Position numbers and translations under genes: made by a program. From UBA7703 sp963667195 (GTDB lineage Bacteria; Bacillota; Clostridia; Christensenellales; CAG-138), in contig OY762962.1 in assembly GCA_963667195.1 (NCBI GenBank), positions 3,100,001 to 3,164,000 of the forward strand: 64,000 nt of DNA, in the 5' to 3' direction. Below are positions 33,901-42,885 of the stretch, piece by piece. The notes under the pieces were generated by a model. The model saw only the letters and a list, made by a program, of their open reading frames with translations, was not told where the DNA came from and ran no database searches. Within the stretch, counting starts at the first letter, position 1. Each line of letters starts with the position of its first letter.

Positions 33901-35751
33901 TTACTTGTTGTCGTCGACAACTTCGTAGTCCGCGTCTACCACATCGTCCTTGCTCTGGCTACCCGCATCGCTGTAGCCGCCCTGCGCATTGGGATCATAT
34001 CCTGCGCCGCCCGCCTGCTGCTGTGCCTGCTCGTAGACCTTGCCGAACACGCTGTAGCTGACCTCGGTGAGCTTTTCGGTCGCGGTCTTGATCATCTCCA
34101 CATCGCCGCCTTCGAGGGTCTTCTTGAGGTCGGCAATCGACTTTTCAATCTGATCTTTGCCGGAGGCATCGATCTTGTCGCCCATCTCTTTGAGGCTGCG
34201 CTCGGTGGTGTAGATCAGCTGATCCGCGTGGTTCTTGGTTTCGACCTCTTCCTTGCGCTTCTTGTCTTCGTCCGCGAACTTCTCAGCTTCGTTGACCGCG
34301 CGCTTGATCTCGTCCTCGTTGAGGTTGGTGGAAGCGGTGATGGTCACGTTCTGCTGGTTGCCCGTGCCGAGATCTTTTGCGGAAACGTGCACGATGCCGT
34401 TGGCGTCGATGTCGAAGGAGACCTCAATCTGCGGTACTCCGCGCGGCGCGGGCGCAATGCCCGTGAGCTGGAATCTGCCGAGGGTCTTGTTGCCCTGCAC
34501 CATGCCGCGCTCACCCTGGAGCACGTGGACTTCAACGCTGGTCTGTCCGTCCGCCGCGGTGGAGAAGATTTGGCTCTTCTTCGTGGGGATCGTGGTGTTG
34601 CGCTCGATGAGCTTGGTGAACACGCCGCCGACGGTCTCGATGCCGAGAGAGAGCGGAGTGACGTCCAGCAGCAGGATGTCCTTGACTTCACCGCCGAGAA
34701 CGCCGCCCTGAATGGAAGCGCCGATGGCAACGCACTCGTCCGGGTTGATGCCCTTGAACGGCTCTTTGCCGGTGATCTTCTTGACCATTTCCTGCACAAC
34801 AGGGATACGGGACGAACCGCCGACGAGGATGACTTTGTCCACCTGAGAGGCGGAAAGGCCGGCATCGCTCAAGCACTTCTGCACGAGGGTCTTGGTCTGC
34901 TCAACATAATCGTTGATCAGCTCGTTGAACTTCGCGCGGGTGATGGTGATATCCAGGTGCTTCGGGCCCGACTTGTCCATCGTGATGAACGGCAGGTTGA
35001 TCGTGGTCTGGGCAACGCCGGAAAGGTCGATCTTCGCTTTTTCCGCGGCTTCCTTCAAACGCTGCAGCGCCATCTTGTCCTGACGCAGGTCGATGCCGTT
35101 GTTCTTCTTAAAGTCGTCGGCGATGTAGTCCATGATCAGCTGGTCAAAGTCGTCGCCGCCGAGGCGGTTGTTGCCAGCGGTTGCGAGAACCTGGAACACG
35201 CCGTCGCCAATCTCGAGGATCGAGACGTCGAACGTGCCGCCGCCGAGATCGTACACCAGAATCTTTTGGTTGTTCTCTTTATCCATGCCGTAGGCAAGCG
35301 CTGCCGCCGTCGGCTCGTTGATGATGCGCAGGACTTCGAGGCCCGCAATGCGGCCCGCGTCCTTCGTCGCCTGGCGCTGGCTGTCCGTGAAGTACGCCGG
35401 AACGGTGATGACCGCCTGCGTGACGGGTTCGCCAAGATACGCTTCTGCGTCAGTCTTGAGCTTTTGCAGAATCATCGCGGAGATTTCCTGCGGGGTGTAG
35501 TCCTTGCCCTCAATGTGAACCTTGCGGGAAGAGCCCATGTCGCGCTTGATGGACGCGATGGTGCGATCCGGGTTCGTGATGGCCTGGCGCTTTGCGATGT
35601 TGCCGACCATGCGCTCGCCGTCTTTAAACGCGACCACGGAAGGCGTAGTGCGCATGCCTTCGGAGTTGGGGATGACGACCGGTTCGCCGCCTTCGAGGAA
35701 AGCGACGCAGGAGTTCGTTGTGCCAAGGTCGATGCCAATAATTTTGCCCAT
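33901..35751 (-). CDS. dnaK: Chaperone protein DnaK (Hsp70)
   Basis: A protein of 616 residues with the full Hsp70 layout: IGIDLGTTNSCVAF at the N-terminus, VYDLGGGTFDVSILE, VILVGGSSRIPVVQ, the LLDVTPLSLGIET linker and substrate domain, and an acidic C-terminus ending DDVVDADYEVVDDN. GGAGGAT precedes the ATG. It lies between grpE and dnaJ in the HrcA-controlled operon. Confidence 0.98.
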   Translation of the reverse strand: MGKIIGIDLGTTNSCVAFLEGGEPVVIPNSEGMRTTPSVVAFKDGERMVGNIAKRQAITNPDRTIASIKRDMGSSRKVHIEGKDYTPQEISAMILQKLKTDAEAYLGEPVTQAVITVPAYFTDSQRQATKDAGRIAGLEVLRIINEPTAAALAYGMDKENNQKILVYDLGGGTFDVSILEIGDGVFQVLATAGNNRLGGDDFDQLIMDYIADDFKKNNGIDLRQDKMALQRLKEAAEKAKIDLSGVAQTTINLPFITMDKSGPKHLDITITRAKFNELINDYVEQTKTLVQKCLSDAGLSASQVDKVILVGGSSRIPVVQEMVKKITGKEPFKGINPDECVAIGASIQGGVLGGEVKDILLLDVTPLSLGIETVGGVFTKLIERNTTIPTKKSQIFSTAADGQTSVEVHVLQGERGMVQGNKTLGRFQLTGIAPAPRGVPQIEVSFDIDANGIVHVSAKDLGTGNQQNVTITASTNLNEDEIKRAVNEAEKFADEDKKRKEEVETKNHADQLIYTTERSLKEMGDKIDASGKDQIEKSIADLKKTLEGGDVEMIKTATEKLTEVSYSVFGKVYEQAQQQAGGAGYDPNAQGGYSDAGSQSKDDVVDADYEVVDDNK

Positions 35752-35859
35752 AAATAATATCCTCCAAGTATTCTATCAATATTTATTTCAAATTTTAAAT
35801 TGAAACTTAAAATTCCAATTTCGTGATTGCTTGCTTCAAATGATGTTGAAGCAAAATCT

Positions 35860-36447
35860 TTACTCTGCCACTTTCACCATGCAGTGGCGGATGACGCGGT
35901 CTCCCATGCGGTAGCCCTTTTGGAAGACGACCACGATGTCTCCGCTCTCTTTTCCGTCCACCTTTTCACGCATGACGGCTTCGTGCTTGTTGGGGTCGAA
36001 CTTGCAGTCGTCCTCAATCTCTTCCAGCCCGAGTTTTTTGAGCGAATCGAGCATCTGGCGCTGCACCATCGCGATGCCTTCGCGAAGGCTTGCGTTCTCC
36101 GCAGGGATTGCGTCCAGCGCGCGCTCAAGGTTGTCCAGCGCGGGCAGGAGTTCTTTGACCGTGTCGCGCTTGCCTTCTTCGTAGCTGTCCAGCCGGATGC
36201 TGGCGTTCCTGCGGCGGAAGTTGTCAAAGTCCGCCTGAATGCGCTGCAGGAGGTTGACCGTTTCGTCTTTCTCCTTTGTGATGGCTTCAATATGCGCCTT
36301 TGCCGCGGCGAACTCCTCTGCTGTGAGGGTATAGGATTCCTGCTCGGCAGCTGCCGATTCGGCAACGGTCGGTTCGTCTTTGACGATTTCTTCTTCCGCA
36401 TTCACCTGCGAAGTGGTCGGTTCTTGTTTGTCAGTCTTCTTGGTCAA
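35860..36447 (-). CDS. grpE: Nucleotide exchange factor GrpE
   Basis: A protein of 195 residues. A disordered acidic N-terminus (to about 55) is followed by a long coiled coil (LLQRIQADFDNFRRRNA) and a C-terminal beta domain with VVVFQKGYRMGDRVIRHCMV. It releases ADP from DnaK. It starts at TTG with GGAG nine bases upstream. It lies 58 bases after hrcA. Confidence 0.96.
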   Translation of the reverse strand: MTKKTDKQEPTTSQVNAEEEIVKDEPTVAESAAAEQESYTLTAEEFAAAKAHIEAITKEKDETVNLLQRIQADFDNFRRRNASIRLDSYEEGKRDTVKELLPALDNLERALDAIPAENASLREGIAMVQRQMLDSLKKLGLEEIEDDCKFDPNKHEAVMREKVDGKESGDIVVVFQKGYRMGDRVIRHCMVKVAE

Positions 36448-36505
36448 TGTTCCAGTCTCCTTGTCCGTTCCCGCACAGAAAATCGCTATGCGGTGTAATA
36501 AGCGT

Positions 36506-37540
36506 TTATTCGTCGTCCTGATCCGCGCTGAGCATCTCGGAGAGGCTCCTTCGCATATATTCCAGAACGGAGATCACCTTGCTGTAGTTCATGCGCGTAG
36601 GCCCTATGATACCAAACGAGCCGAGTGGTTCGTCGCCGACCTGATAGGTCGCGGTCACGATGCTGCAGTCCTTAAACGTCTCGTCCTGATTCTCATTGCC
36701 GATCGTGATGGAAAACTCCAGCTTGCTTGCCCGCTTGAGCATGTCGTAGAGGAGGTTTCTTCCCTCTACCGCGGCGAGGAAGGTCTTTGCCTTGTTCACG
36801 TCGCTGTATTCGGGATAGTGCAGCATGTTGGTTGCACCCGAAAGCTGCACGTTGGGCGAATCCGGCGCCATCTTGCGCTCGATTGCTTCCACCACGGAGC
36901 AGAGGAACGCGCGCCGCTCGTACAGCTCACCACTCATCTCATGCGAGATCAATTCGCCGATCTGATCCATCCGGCAGTCGTAAAAGCGTTCGGTCAGAAT
37001 GCGCGAGATGCGCTCCAGCTCGTCCGTGCGGATGTCCTCCGGCACGCGGATGATCGCGTCTCTGGCGAAACCCGCCGTGGTCACGATGACCACTAGCGCG
37101 CGGCCTTCGCGAAGGGGCACCAGCTGGATATGCCTGAGCCGGTTTGCGGCCAGCATCGGCGGCATCACCATCGCGGTGTAATTCGTCACGGCGGAGAGCG
37201 CCTGCGCGGTCTGCTTCATCACGGACTCGACCTCGTCGAGCTTCGAACTCATGTGCGCGCGGATGATCTTGATCTCGTCGTCGGAAAGCGCTGCTTTCTG
37301 CATCATCTGATCGACATAGAGCCGATACGCCTTGTCCGAAGGAACGCGTCCCGCGGAGGTGTGCGGCTGCTCCAGATACCCGAGCTCCTCGAGGTCCGCC
37401 ATCTCGTTTCGGATGGTGGCGCTCGAAAGATTGAACTCCTCGTGCTTGCTGATGGCACGGGAACCGACCGGAGACGCGGACATGATGTACTCGTCGATGA
37501 TCGCCTTGAGGATGCCAAGCTTCCTTGCATCCAGTTCCAT
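36506..37540 (-). CDS. hrcA: Heat-inducible transcription repressor HrcA
   Basis: A protein of 344 residues. The N-terminal winged helix contains SPVGSRAISKHEEFNLSSAT and IRNEMADLEELGYLEQPHTSAGR in adjacent segments; the GAF-like dimerisation domain follows, with the C-terminal GPTRMNYSKVISVLEYM. It represses heat-shock operons by binding CIRCE and is itself kept active by GroEL. AAGGAGG precedes the ATG. Its operon carries a CIRCE element in the leader, so it is autoregulated. Confidence 0.97.
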   Translation of the reverse strand: MELDARKLGILKAIIDEYIMSASPVGSRAISKHEEFNLSSATIRNEMADLEELGYLEQPHTSAGRVPSDKAYRLYVDQMMQKAALSDDEIKIIRAHMSSKLDEVESVMKQTAQALSAVTNYTAMVMPPMLAANRLRHIQLVPLREGRALVVIVTTAGFARDAIIRVPEDIRTDELERISRILTERFYDCRMDQIGELISHEMSGELYERRAFLCSVVEAIERKMAPDSPNVQLSGATNMLHYPEYSDVNKAKTFLAAVEGRNLLYDMLKRASKLEFSITIGNENQDETFKDCSIVTATYQVGDEPLGSFGIIGPTRMNYSKVISVLEYMRRSLSEMLSADQDDE

Positions 37541-37615
37541 ATTCCGCCGCCTCCTTTCGTAAAAAGTCCTGCCGTTTTTGCGCGGCAGTCTCGTATTTTG
37601 CTGGAATTCTTGTTG

Positions 37616-37642
37616 TTAGCACTCTATTTTGTCGAGTGCTAA
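37616..37642. promoter_or_regulatory. CIRCE operator
   Basis: A perfect TTAGCACTC-N9-GAGTGCTAA inverted repeat, the consensus HrcA-binding site, placed at or just after the predicted transcription start of hrcA. Confidence 0.97.
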
Positions 37643-37653
37643 CCCATGAGAAA

Positions 37654-37682
37654 AATTTAGCACTTACGAGATTTGGTGTCAA
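37654..37682 (-). promoter_or_regulatory. SigA-type promoter of hrcA-grpE-dnaK-dnaJ
   Basis: TTGACA at 37677-37682 and TAAATT at 37654-37659 on the minus strand with a 17-base spacer, immediately upstream of CIRCE. Confidence 0.82.
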
Positions 37683-37691
37683 GTAAGTGCT
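37659..37691. repeat. Second, CIRCE-like inverted repeat around the hrcA promoter
   Basis: AGCACTTAC at 37659-37667 and GTAAGTGCT at 37683-37691 form 9-bp perfect arms with a 15-base spacer. The first bases resemble a CIRCE half-site (AGCACT). The arms flank the spacer of the promoter and touch both the -35 and -10 boxes. Confidence 0.75.
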
Positions 37692-37788
37692 GTATCAAAA
37701 ATGTGACATTCCAGTGAATTCACCCCCAAGGGTAAAACGGGATGCTGAAATTTCCTTCGAGCATTTTTTCTAACACGAAAGTGACGCT

Positions 37789-38925
37789 TCACATGAAAAA
37801 GCCCAGCGCCTCGTTTTGCAGGTCGAGGCCCTTGCGGTTCAGCGCGACAAACGCCTCGCTTTCCTCCACCCAGCCGCGTGTGCGGAGGCTGTCCATCGCC
37901 TTTGGATACGCTTCCACGACGTCGAGTCCAAACCGTTTGAGGAAGTCCGCGCGCCCGATGCCGCGCACGAGCCTGAAGCCAAGCATTACGCACTCAAACA
38001 TCTCGTCTCTCGGCGCAAGGCGGATCGTCTCCGCGAGCGGGCGGCGGCCTTTTACGAGCAGGCGAGCGTATTCCTCCAGTGTGCTGACGTTGGCATAGCG
38101 CGTCCAGCGCTTCTCCCGCACGACGCCGTGCGCCGCGATCCCGAAGCCGAGGTATTCGCCGTTGTGCCAGTAATTGAGGTTGTGGCGGCACTCGAAGCCT
38201 TCCCGCGCAAAGTTGCTGATCTCGTAGCGGTGGTAACCGCGCACTTCCAGCAAATCGATGCCTGCGTCCTGCATGTCCGCGACGAGGTCCTCGTCCGGCG
38301 GCGTGACTTCGCCGCGCTCCACGCGGTCAAACAGCGGCGTATGCTCCTCCAGAATCAGCGAGTAGGCGGAAACGTGCTGAACTCCCAGATCGCAGACCGT
38401 GTTGATCGAATCGAGGTATTGCGCCACCGTCTGGTTCGGCAGCCCGTGCATGAGATCGACATTGATGTTGGTAAATCCCGCCTCGCGCGCGTGCTTGAGC
38501 GTTTCCTCAAACTGCGCAAACGTGTGGATACGCCCGATGGAACGAAGCAGCGCGTCGTGCGTGCTCTGCAACCCGATCGAGAGGCGGTTGATGCCCGCTT
38601 CGCGATACGCCGCGAGCTTCTCCGGCGTAACCGTGCCGGGGTTTGCCTCCATCGAAATCTCCGCGTTTGCGCGGATGTCGAATCGCTCCCGCAGCGTCGT
38701 CATGATGCGCTGCATCTGTTCGCCTGTGAGCAGCGAGGGCGTACCGCCGCCGAAAAACACGGTATCAAAGGCGGCGGGATAACTCCCGCCGCCTGATACA
38801 AGCTCGATTTCCGTGATCAACGCGCTCACATACGCCTCCGGCACGTTCGCTTCCGGAAAGCTGACAAAGTCGCAATAGGCGCACTTTCTCACGCAAAATG
38901 GAATATGTAGGTAGATGCCCGCCAT
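37789..38925 (-). CDS. hemW: Heme chaperone HemW (radical SAM)
   Basis: A protein of 378 residues. The radical-SAM cluster motif CVRKCAYCDF is close to the N-terminus MAGIYLHIPF, followed by FFGGGTPSLL and NLNYWHNGEYLGFG and a C-terminal HemN-like domain. The Cys-x3-Cys-x2-Cys plus Phe pattern and length fit HemW, not the anaerobic coproporphyrinogen oxidase HemN. It starts two bases after the lepA stop without its own ribosome site, so it is probably coupled to lepA, a common arrangement in Firmicutes. Confidence 0.92.
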   Translation of the reverse strand: MAGIYLHIPFCVRKCAYCDFVSFPEANVPEAYVSALITEIELVSGGGSYPAAFDTVFFGGGTPSLLTGEQMQRIMTTLRERFDIRANAEISMEANPGTVTPEKLAAYREAGINRLSIGLQSTHDALLRSIGRIHTFAQFEETLKHAREAGFTNINVDLMHGLPNQTVAQYLDSINTVCDLGVQHVSAYSLILEEHTPLFDRVERGEVTPPDEDLVADMQDAGIDLLEVRGYHRYEISNFAREGFECRHNLNYWHNGEYLGFGIAAHGVVREKRWTRYANVSTLEEYARLLVKGRRPLAETIRLAPRDEMFECVMLGFRLVRGIGRADFLKRFGLDVVEAYPKAMDSLRTRGWVEESEAFVALNRKGLDLQNEALGFFM

Positions 38926-38927
38926 CG

Positions 38928-40730
38928 TTAGTTGATGCGAAGCACGCTCATGAACGCGTCGCTCGGCAAGGACACGGTGCCGACCTGACGCATGCGCTTC
39001 TTTCCTTCCTTCTGCTTTTCGAGCAGCTTCTTTTTGCGCGTGATGTCGCCGCCGTAGCACTTCGCCAGAACGTCCTTGCGCACGGCGCGGACGGTTTCGC
39101 GCGCGATGATCTTGCCGCCGATGGCCGCCTGCACGGGAATCTCAAACTGCTGGCGCGGAATGACCTCGCAGAGCTTCTCGGCCACGGCGCGTCCCTTGGC
39201 ATAGGCACGGTCGCGGTGGACGATGGTGCTCAGCGCGTCGCATATATCGCCGTTGAGCAGGAAGTCGAGCTTCACAAGGTCGCTCTTCTCGTATCCCTTG
39301 AGTTCGTAGTCAAACGAGGCATATCCCCTGCTGCGGCTCTTGAGCTGGTCAAAGAAGTCGTAGATGATCTCGTTGAGCGGCAGCACGTAATGGATACGCA
39401 CGCGCGCCTCTTCGATGTAGTTCATGTCGATAAAGACGCCGCGACGCTCCTGACAAAGCTCCATGAGCGCGCCGACATATTCCGAAGGCGTCATGATCAT
39501 CGCGTTGACGACCGGCTCCTCCAACTGCTCAATCTCCGTGACCGGCGGCAGGTTTGAAGGGTTGTCGATCATCTCTTCCGCGCCGGTGGTGCGCTTGATT
39601 TTGTAGATGACGCTCGGCGCGGTGGTCACGAGATCGAGGTCGAATTCGCGCTCGAGCCGCTCCTGAACAATCTCCATGTGCAGCAGTCCCAGGAATCCGC
39701 AGCGGAAGCCGTAGCCCAGCGCGTTACTCGTCTCCTGCTCATAGGAAAGCGAGGCGTCGTTGAGCTTGAGCTTGTCGAGGGCATCGCGAAGGTCGCCATA
39801 CTGCGCGCCGTCCGCGGGATAGATACCGCAGAACACCATCGGGTTTGCCTGCTTATAGCCCGGCAGCGGTTTCTTCGCGGGGCGCTCGGCGGAGGTGATC
39901 GTGTCGCCGACTTTGGTCTCCGCAACGCTCTTGATCGAGGCCGCGATGTAGCCAACCTCGCCTGCCGTAAGTTCCTCCACAGGCATGGGAGCCGGCGTAA
40001 AAACGCCGACCTCGGTCACGTCAAACTCGTGCCCTGTCGCCATCGAGCGGATGCGGTAGCCCGCCTTCACCGTGCCGTCGAACACGCGCACATACGAGAG
40101 CGCGCCTTTGTAGTTGTCGTAGAAGCAGTCGAACACCAGTGCGGTCAGCGGCGCCTCCGGGTCGCCGGTCGGCGGCGGAACCGTGTCAACCACAGCCGCG
40201 AGCACCTGGTCGACGTTTAAGCCGTTCTTTGCGGAAATCTTCGGTGCGGAGTGTGCCTCGATGCCGATGACGTCCTCAATCTCCTGCGCGGTTCGCTCCG
40301 GTTCCGCGCTCGGCAGATCGATCTTGTTGATCACGGGCACGACCTCCAGGCCGTTGTCCACCGCGAGATAAACGTTCGCCAGCGTCTGCGCCTCAATGCC
40401 CTGCGTCGCGTCCACGACCAGAACCGCGCCTTCGCAGGCAGCCAGCGCGCGGCTGACCTCGTAGTTGAAGTCCACGTGCCCGGGCGTGTCGATGAGGTTA
40501 AACATATAGCGCTTGCCGTCGGTATGCGTATAGAACATCCGCACCGCCGAGGATTTGATCGTGATGCCGCGCTCGCGCTCGATATCCATCGAGTCGAGCA
40601 GCTGCTCCGACATATCGCGCGCGGCGACGGTGTCCGTCAACTCCATCATACGGTCGGCCAGCGTCGATTTGCCGTGGTCGATATGCGCGATTATGGAGAA
40701 ATTTCGAATCAGTTCGTTGGGGTAAGCCAT
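38928..40730 (-). CDS. lepA: Elongation factor 4 (LepA)
   Basis: A protein of 600 residues, the usual length. G motifs are canonical: AHIDHGKSTLADRM, DTPGHVDF with the catalytic His, and NKIDLP. The unique C-terminal domain of EF4 is present to the end. It back-translocates or remodels stalled ribosomes. The start MAYPNELIRNF at 40730 has GGGAGGG upstream; the in-frame 30-codon extension is noncoding. Confidence 0.96.
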   Translation of the reverse strand: MAYPNELIRNFSIIAHIDHGKSTLADRMMELTDTVAARDMSEQLLDSMDIERERGITIKSSAVRMFYTHTDGKRYMFNLIDTPGHVDFNYEVSRALAACEGAVLVVDATQGIEAQTLANVYLAVDNGLEVVPVINKIDLPSAEPERTAQEIEDVIGIEAHSAPKISAKNGLNVDQVLAAVVDTVPPPTGDPEAPLTALVFDCFYDNYKGALSYVRVFDGTVKAGYRIRSMATGHEFDVTEVGVFTPAPMPVEELTAGEVGYIAASIKSVAETKVGDTITSAERPAKKPLPGYKQANPMVFCGIYPADGAQYGDLRDALDKLKLNDASLSYEQETSNALGYGFRCGFLGLLHMEIVQERLEREFDLDLVTTAPSVIYKIKRTTGAEEMIDNPSNLPPVTEIEQLEEPVVNAMIMTPSEYVGALMELCQERRGVFIDMNYIEEARVRIHYVLPLNEIIYDFFDQLKSRSRGYASFDYELKGYEKSDLVKLDFLLNGDICDALSTIVHRDRAYAKGRAVAEKLCEVIPRQQFEIPVQAAIGGKIIARETVRAVRKDVLAKCYGGDITRKKKLLEKQKEGKKRMRQVGTVSLPSDAFMSVLRIN

Positions 40731-40822
40731 GTGTTTCCCTCCCATATTTCGGGTTTCATCATACTGTATCTTGCGGTGGAATGCAAGAATGAACCTCGGA
40801 TGCAGGGTTATCGCGCACACAA

Positions 40823-40851
40823 AAACGGCGGCGCTTCTCGCGCCGCCGTTT
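40823..40851 (-). terminator. Terminator of the NlpC/P60 gene
   Basis: A 12-bp perfect stem (AAACGGCGGCGC / GCGCCGCCGTTT) with a 5-base loop, followed on the minus strand by a T-tract. Confidence 0.87.
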
Positions 40852-40886
40852 GCTTGATTTGTTCGTTACTCGCTTTTATTCACTTT

Positions 40887-42608
40887 TCATTCAATCGGGC
40901 GTCTTCCGACGACGAAGTTCCTGCGCCAGTAGCTGGTTTTTGCTCCGCGGCGAACGACCTTGCCGTTTGCCGAGGAAGCGTCAATCATCTCGCCGCCGCC
41001 GATGTAGATGCCCACGTGACCCACGGTGCTGCTGTCGTCCGATTTAAAGAAGATCAAATCTCCGCGCTGCAGATCGTCGATATCCGAAATCTTCTTCCAG
41101 CTCGTCGTCTTGCTTAAGCCTGCCGCGTTGAGGCGGCGCGTATAGACGTTTGCCTGCCTGAGGCAATAGACCACAAGTCCGGAGCAGTCAAAGTTGTCCG
41201 GTCCGCTCTTGCCGAGGATATACGGATCACCTAGCTGCTTCTTCGCGGCGTTGATGAGCTTATCGATGCGGCCTGCGGCGGAGGAAGCGCGCGCAAGCGC
41301 TGCCTGTTTCTTCTTCTCCGCGATGATCTCCTGCTCGCGCGTATAGGAAACGCGCGCGTCGGGAGAGTTGATTGCCTCCAGCGTTTTCTCGCCCGCTTTG
41401 CCGTCTTTTGTCAGATAGTTGCGGTGCTGAAAATTCTTCACAGCGTCCACGGTGTCCGTGCCGTAATAGCTGGTCACCTGGTCGCTCTTGAGGTATCCAA
41501 GTTCCACCAGCTGCTCCTGAAACGCCTGAATGTCGTCGCCTTCCGCGCCTTCCATCATGACATATGGCTGCGCGTCCTCCGAGTAGATCATTGCGACGGT
41601 TTCGGCTCCGCAGATGCCGTCCTGTTGAAGCGTATGCTGGCGCTGAAATAGCTTGACGGCGGCTTTTGTCGCGTTGCCGAAATAGCTGGTCGGTTCGTCG
41701 ATTGCGAGATATCCGAGCTCCATGAGCCGCTTTTGCAGCGCCATGACGTCCTCGCCCTCCGCACCTTTTTCGATGCGGATTTCCGGCGTGGGACTCGGCG
41801 TCGGCTCCGGGGTCGCGGTGGCTGCGATGGTCGGTATCGGCGTTGTCAGCGCGAGCTCTGCGGAGATCGCTTCTTCGCGCTTTTTGTGCCCGCCGGAGAC
41901 CGCGATGATCACGATGATGCTCACGAGCACAAACGCGCTCGCGCTCATGAGGAAGATGCGCATGGGTTTGCCGAGCAGGTAGATCGAGCGCAGGAACTTT
42001 TTCAGCCAAGCGAGAAATTGCTGCTTGAGCGACTTCTTCTTCGGCGGTTTCTTGCCGTTTCCGTTTCCGTTACCGTTACCGTTGCCGGAACCGTTGCTGC
42101 CGCTCTTTCCGCCGTTGCCATTTCCGTTGCCGGAGGCGGAACTCTTCCCGCCGGTCACGTTTACCTTTGTGCCGTTGACCGTTGCATTGCCGTTGTTCTT
42201 TACGCCCGCACCTGATGCAGAAGGCCTCGCGCTGTTACCGTTGCTTTCGGCGCTCATAACCGCATAGTTTGTGCGATAGCCTGACGCGGGATTGTTCGAA
42301 GCGGGACGCTGGTCGGCTCTTGACGCACTTGGCTGGGCGGGATAACCCGCGTTGGAATAGGCGGCGTTTCGCGTGTCCGTATTCCGCGCGGTTCCGTTTG
42401 CGGCATTCGTCTCGTAGACCACACGCTGATTCGGTTGTCCTTGAAAATTGGATGTCTGCGGTGCGTTTTCACGCGCGTAATATGCTCCTGAACCGAATGC
42501 CGATACCTGCGCATTCTGCGGAGTGCGATAAGCGGACCCGTTGCCGTAAAGCCCCGAATCCGCCGATAAATTCTTGTTCTGAATCGAGCTAAAGTCGTTT
42601 GAGTTCAT
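40887..42608 (-). CDS. Membrane-anchored NlpC/P60 cell-wall hydrolase with two PG-binding domains
   Basis: A protein of 573 residues. The first 210 residues are cytoplasmic and disordered, rich in Asn/Ser/Gly, with a Gly-Asn repeat tract at about 160-186. One membrane segment (216-238) follows, then a Pro/Thr linker, two peptidoglycan_binding_1 repeats (about 282-342 and 352-415, GAEGEDVMALQKRL and GAEGDDIQAFQEQL), a helical spacer and a C-terminal NlpC/P60 domain (FDCSGLV, VGHVGIYIG). The third catalytic position reads MIDASS, Asp instead of His. It should cleave stem peptides outside the cell. Confidence 0.9.
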   Translation of the reverse strand: MNSNDFSSIQNKNLSADSGLYGNGSAYRTPQNAQVSAFGSGAYYARENAPQTSNFQGQPNQRVVYETNAANGTARNTDTRNAAYSNAGYPAQPSASRADQRPASNNPASGYRTNYAVMSAESNGNSARPSASGAGVKNNGNATVNGTKVNVTGGKSSASGNGNGNGGKSGSNGSGNGNGNGNGNGKKPPKKKSLKQQFLAWLKKFLRSIYLLGKPMRIFLMSASAFVLVSIIVIIAVSGGHKKREEAISAELALTTPIPTIAATATPEPTPSPTPEIRIEKGAEGEDVMALQKRLMELGYLAIDEPTSYFGNATKAAVKLFQRQHTLQQDGICGAETVAMIYSEDAQPYVMMEGAEGDDIQAFQEQLVELGYLKSDQVTSYYGTDTVDAVKNFQHRNYLTKDGKAGEKTLEAINSPDARVSYTREQEIIAEKKKQAALARASSAAGRIDKLINAAKKQLGDPYILGKSGPDNFDCSGLVVYCLRQANVYTRRLNAAGLSKTTSWKKISDIDDLQRGDLIFFKSDDSSTVGHVGIYIGGGEMIDASSANGKVVRRGAKTSYWRRNFVVGRRPIE

Positions 42609-42627
42609 AGCACGCTCCTAAGAAAAA

Positions 42628-42656
42628 ATTCTAAGGAAAGCGCGGCCAATTTGCAA
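42628..42656 (-). promoter_or_regulatory. Candidate promoter of the NlpC/P60 gene
   Basis: TTGCAA at 42651-42656, a 17-base spacer and TAGAAT at 42628-42633 on the minus strand, just upstream of the TTAGGAGCG ribosome site. Confidence 0.45.
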
Positions 42657-42783
42657 TAGCAATCTAAATATTGTAATACATTGTTCAAGATTGCATAATT
42701 ACATACAACATATGGTGTTATTCACAACGGAATCATACACGTTTTGCGTTTGAATTATGAACTCAGAAAGGCAATTGATGAAA

Positions 42784-42816
42784 ATCGCGCGCTCGGGATA
42801 TACCGGAGCGCGCGAT
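42784..42816 (-). terminator. Terminator of the ECF/transketolase-C fusion gene
   Basis: An 11-bp perfect stem (ATCGCGCGCTC / GAGCGCGCGAT) whose 11-base loop can pair further, followed by TTTTC on the minus strand, about 70 bases past the stop. Confidence 0.65.
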
Positions 42817-42885
42817 GATCTGCATGGAATGATTGAATAAGCAACTCGTGTTGCTATTTTCCAAGTTAACGGGCCAATGGTTTCG

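Noticed and set aside
33886..35757. A 623-codon open frame antisense to dnaK
   Set aside because: It mirrors dnaK end to end. Long antisense frames arise from the codon bias of GC-rich genes, and it has no ribosome site or recognisable domain.
42070..42140. Short repeated CCGTTNCC units resembling a tandem repeat element
   Set aside because: They are the codons of the Gly-Asn tract inside the NlpC/P60 gene, not a separate repeat. No CRISPR-type spacing occurs.
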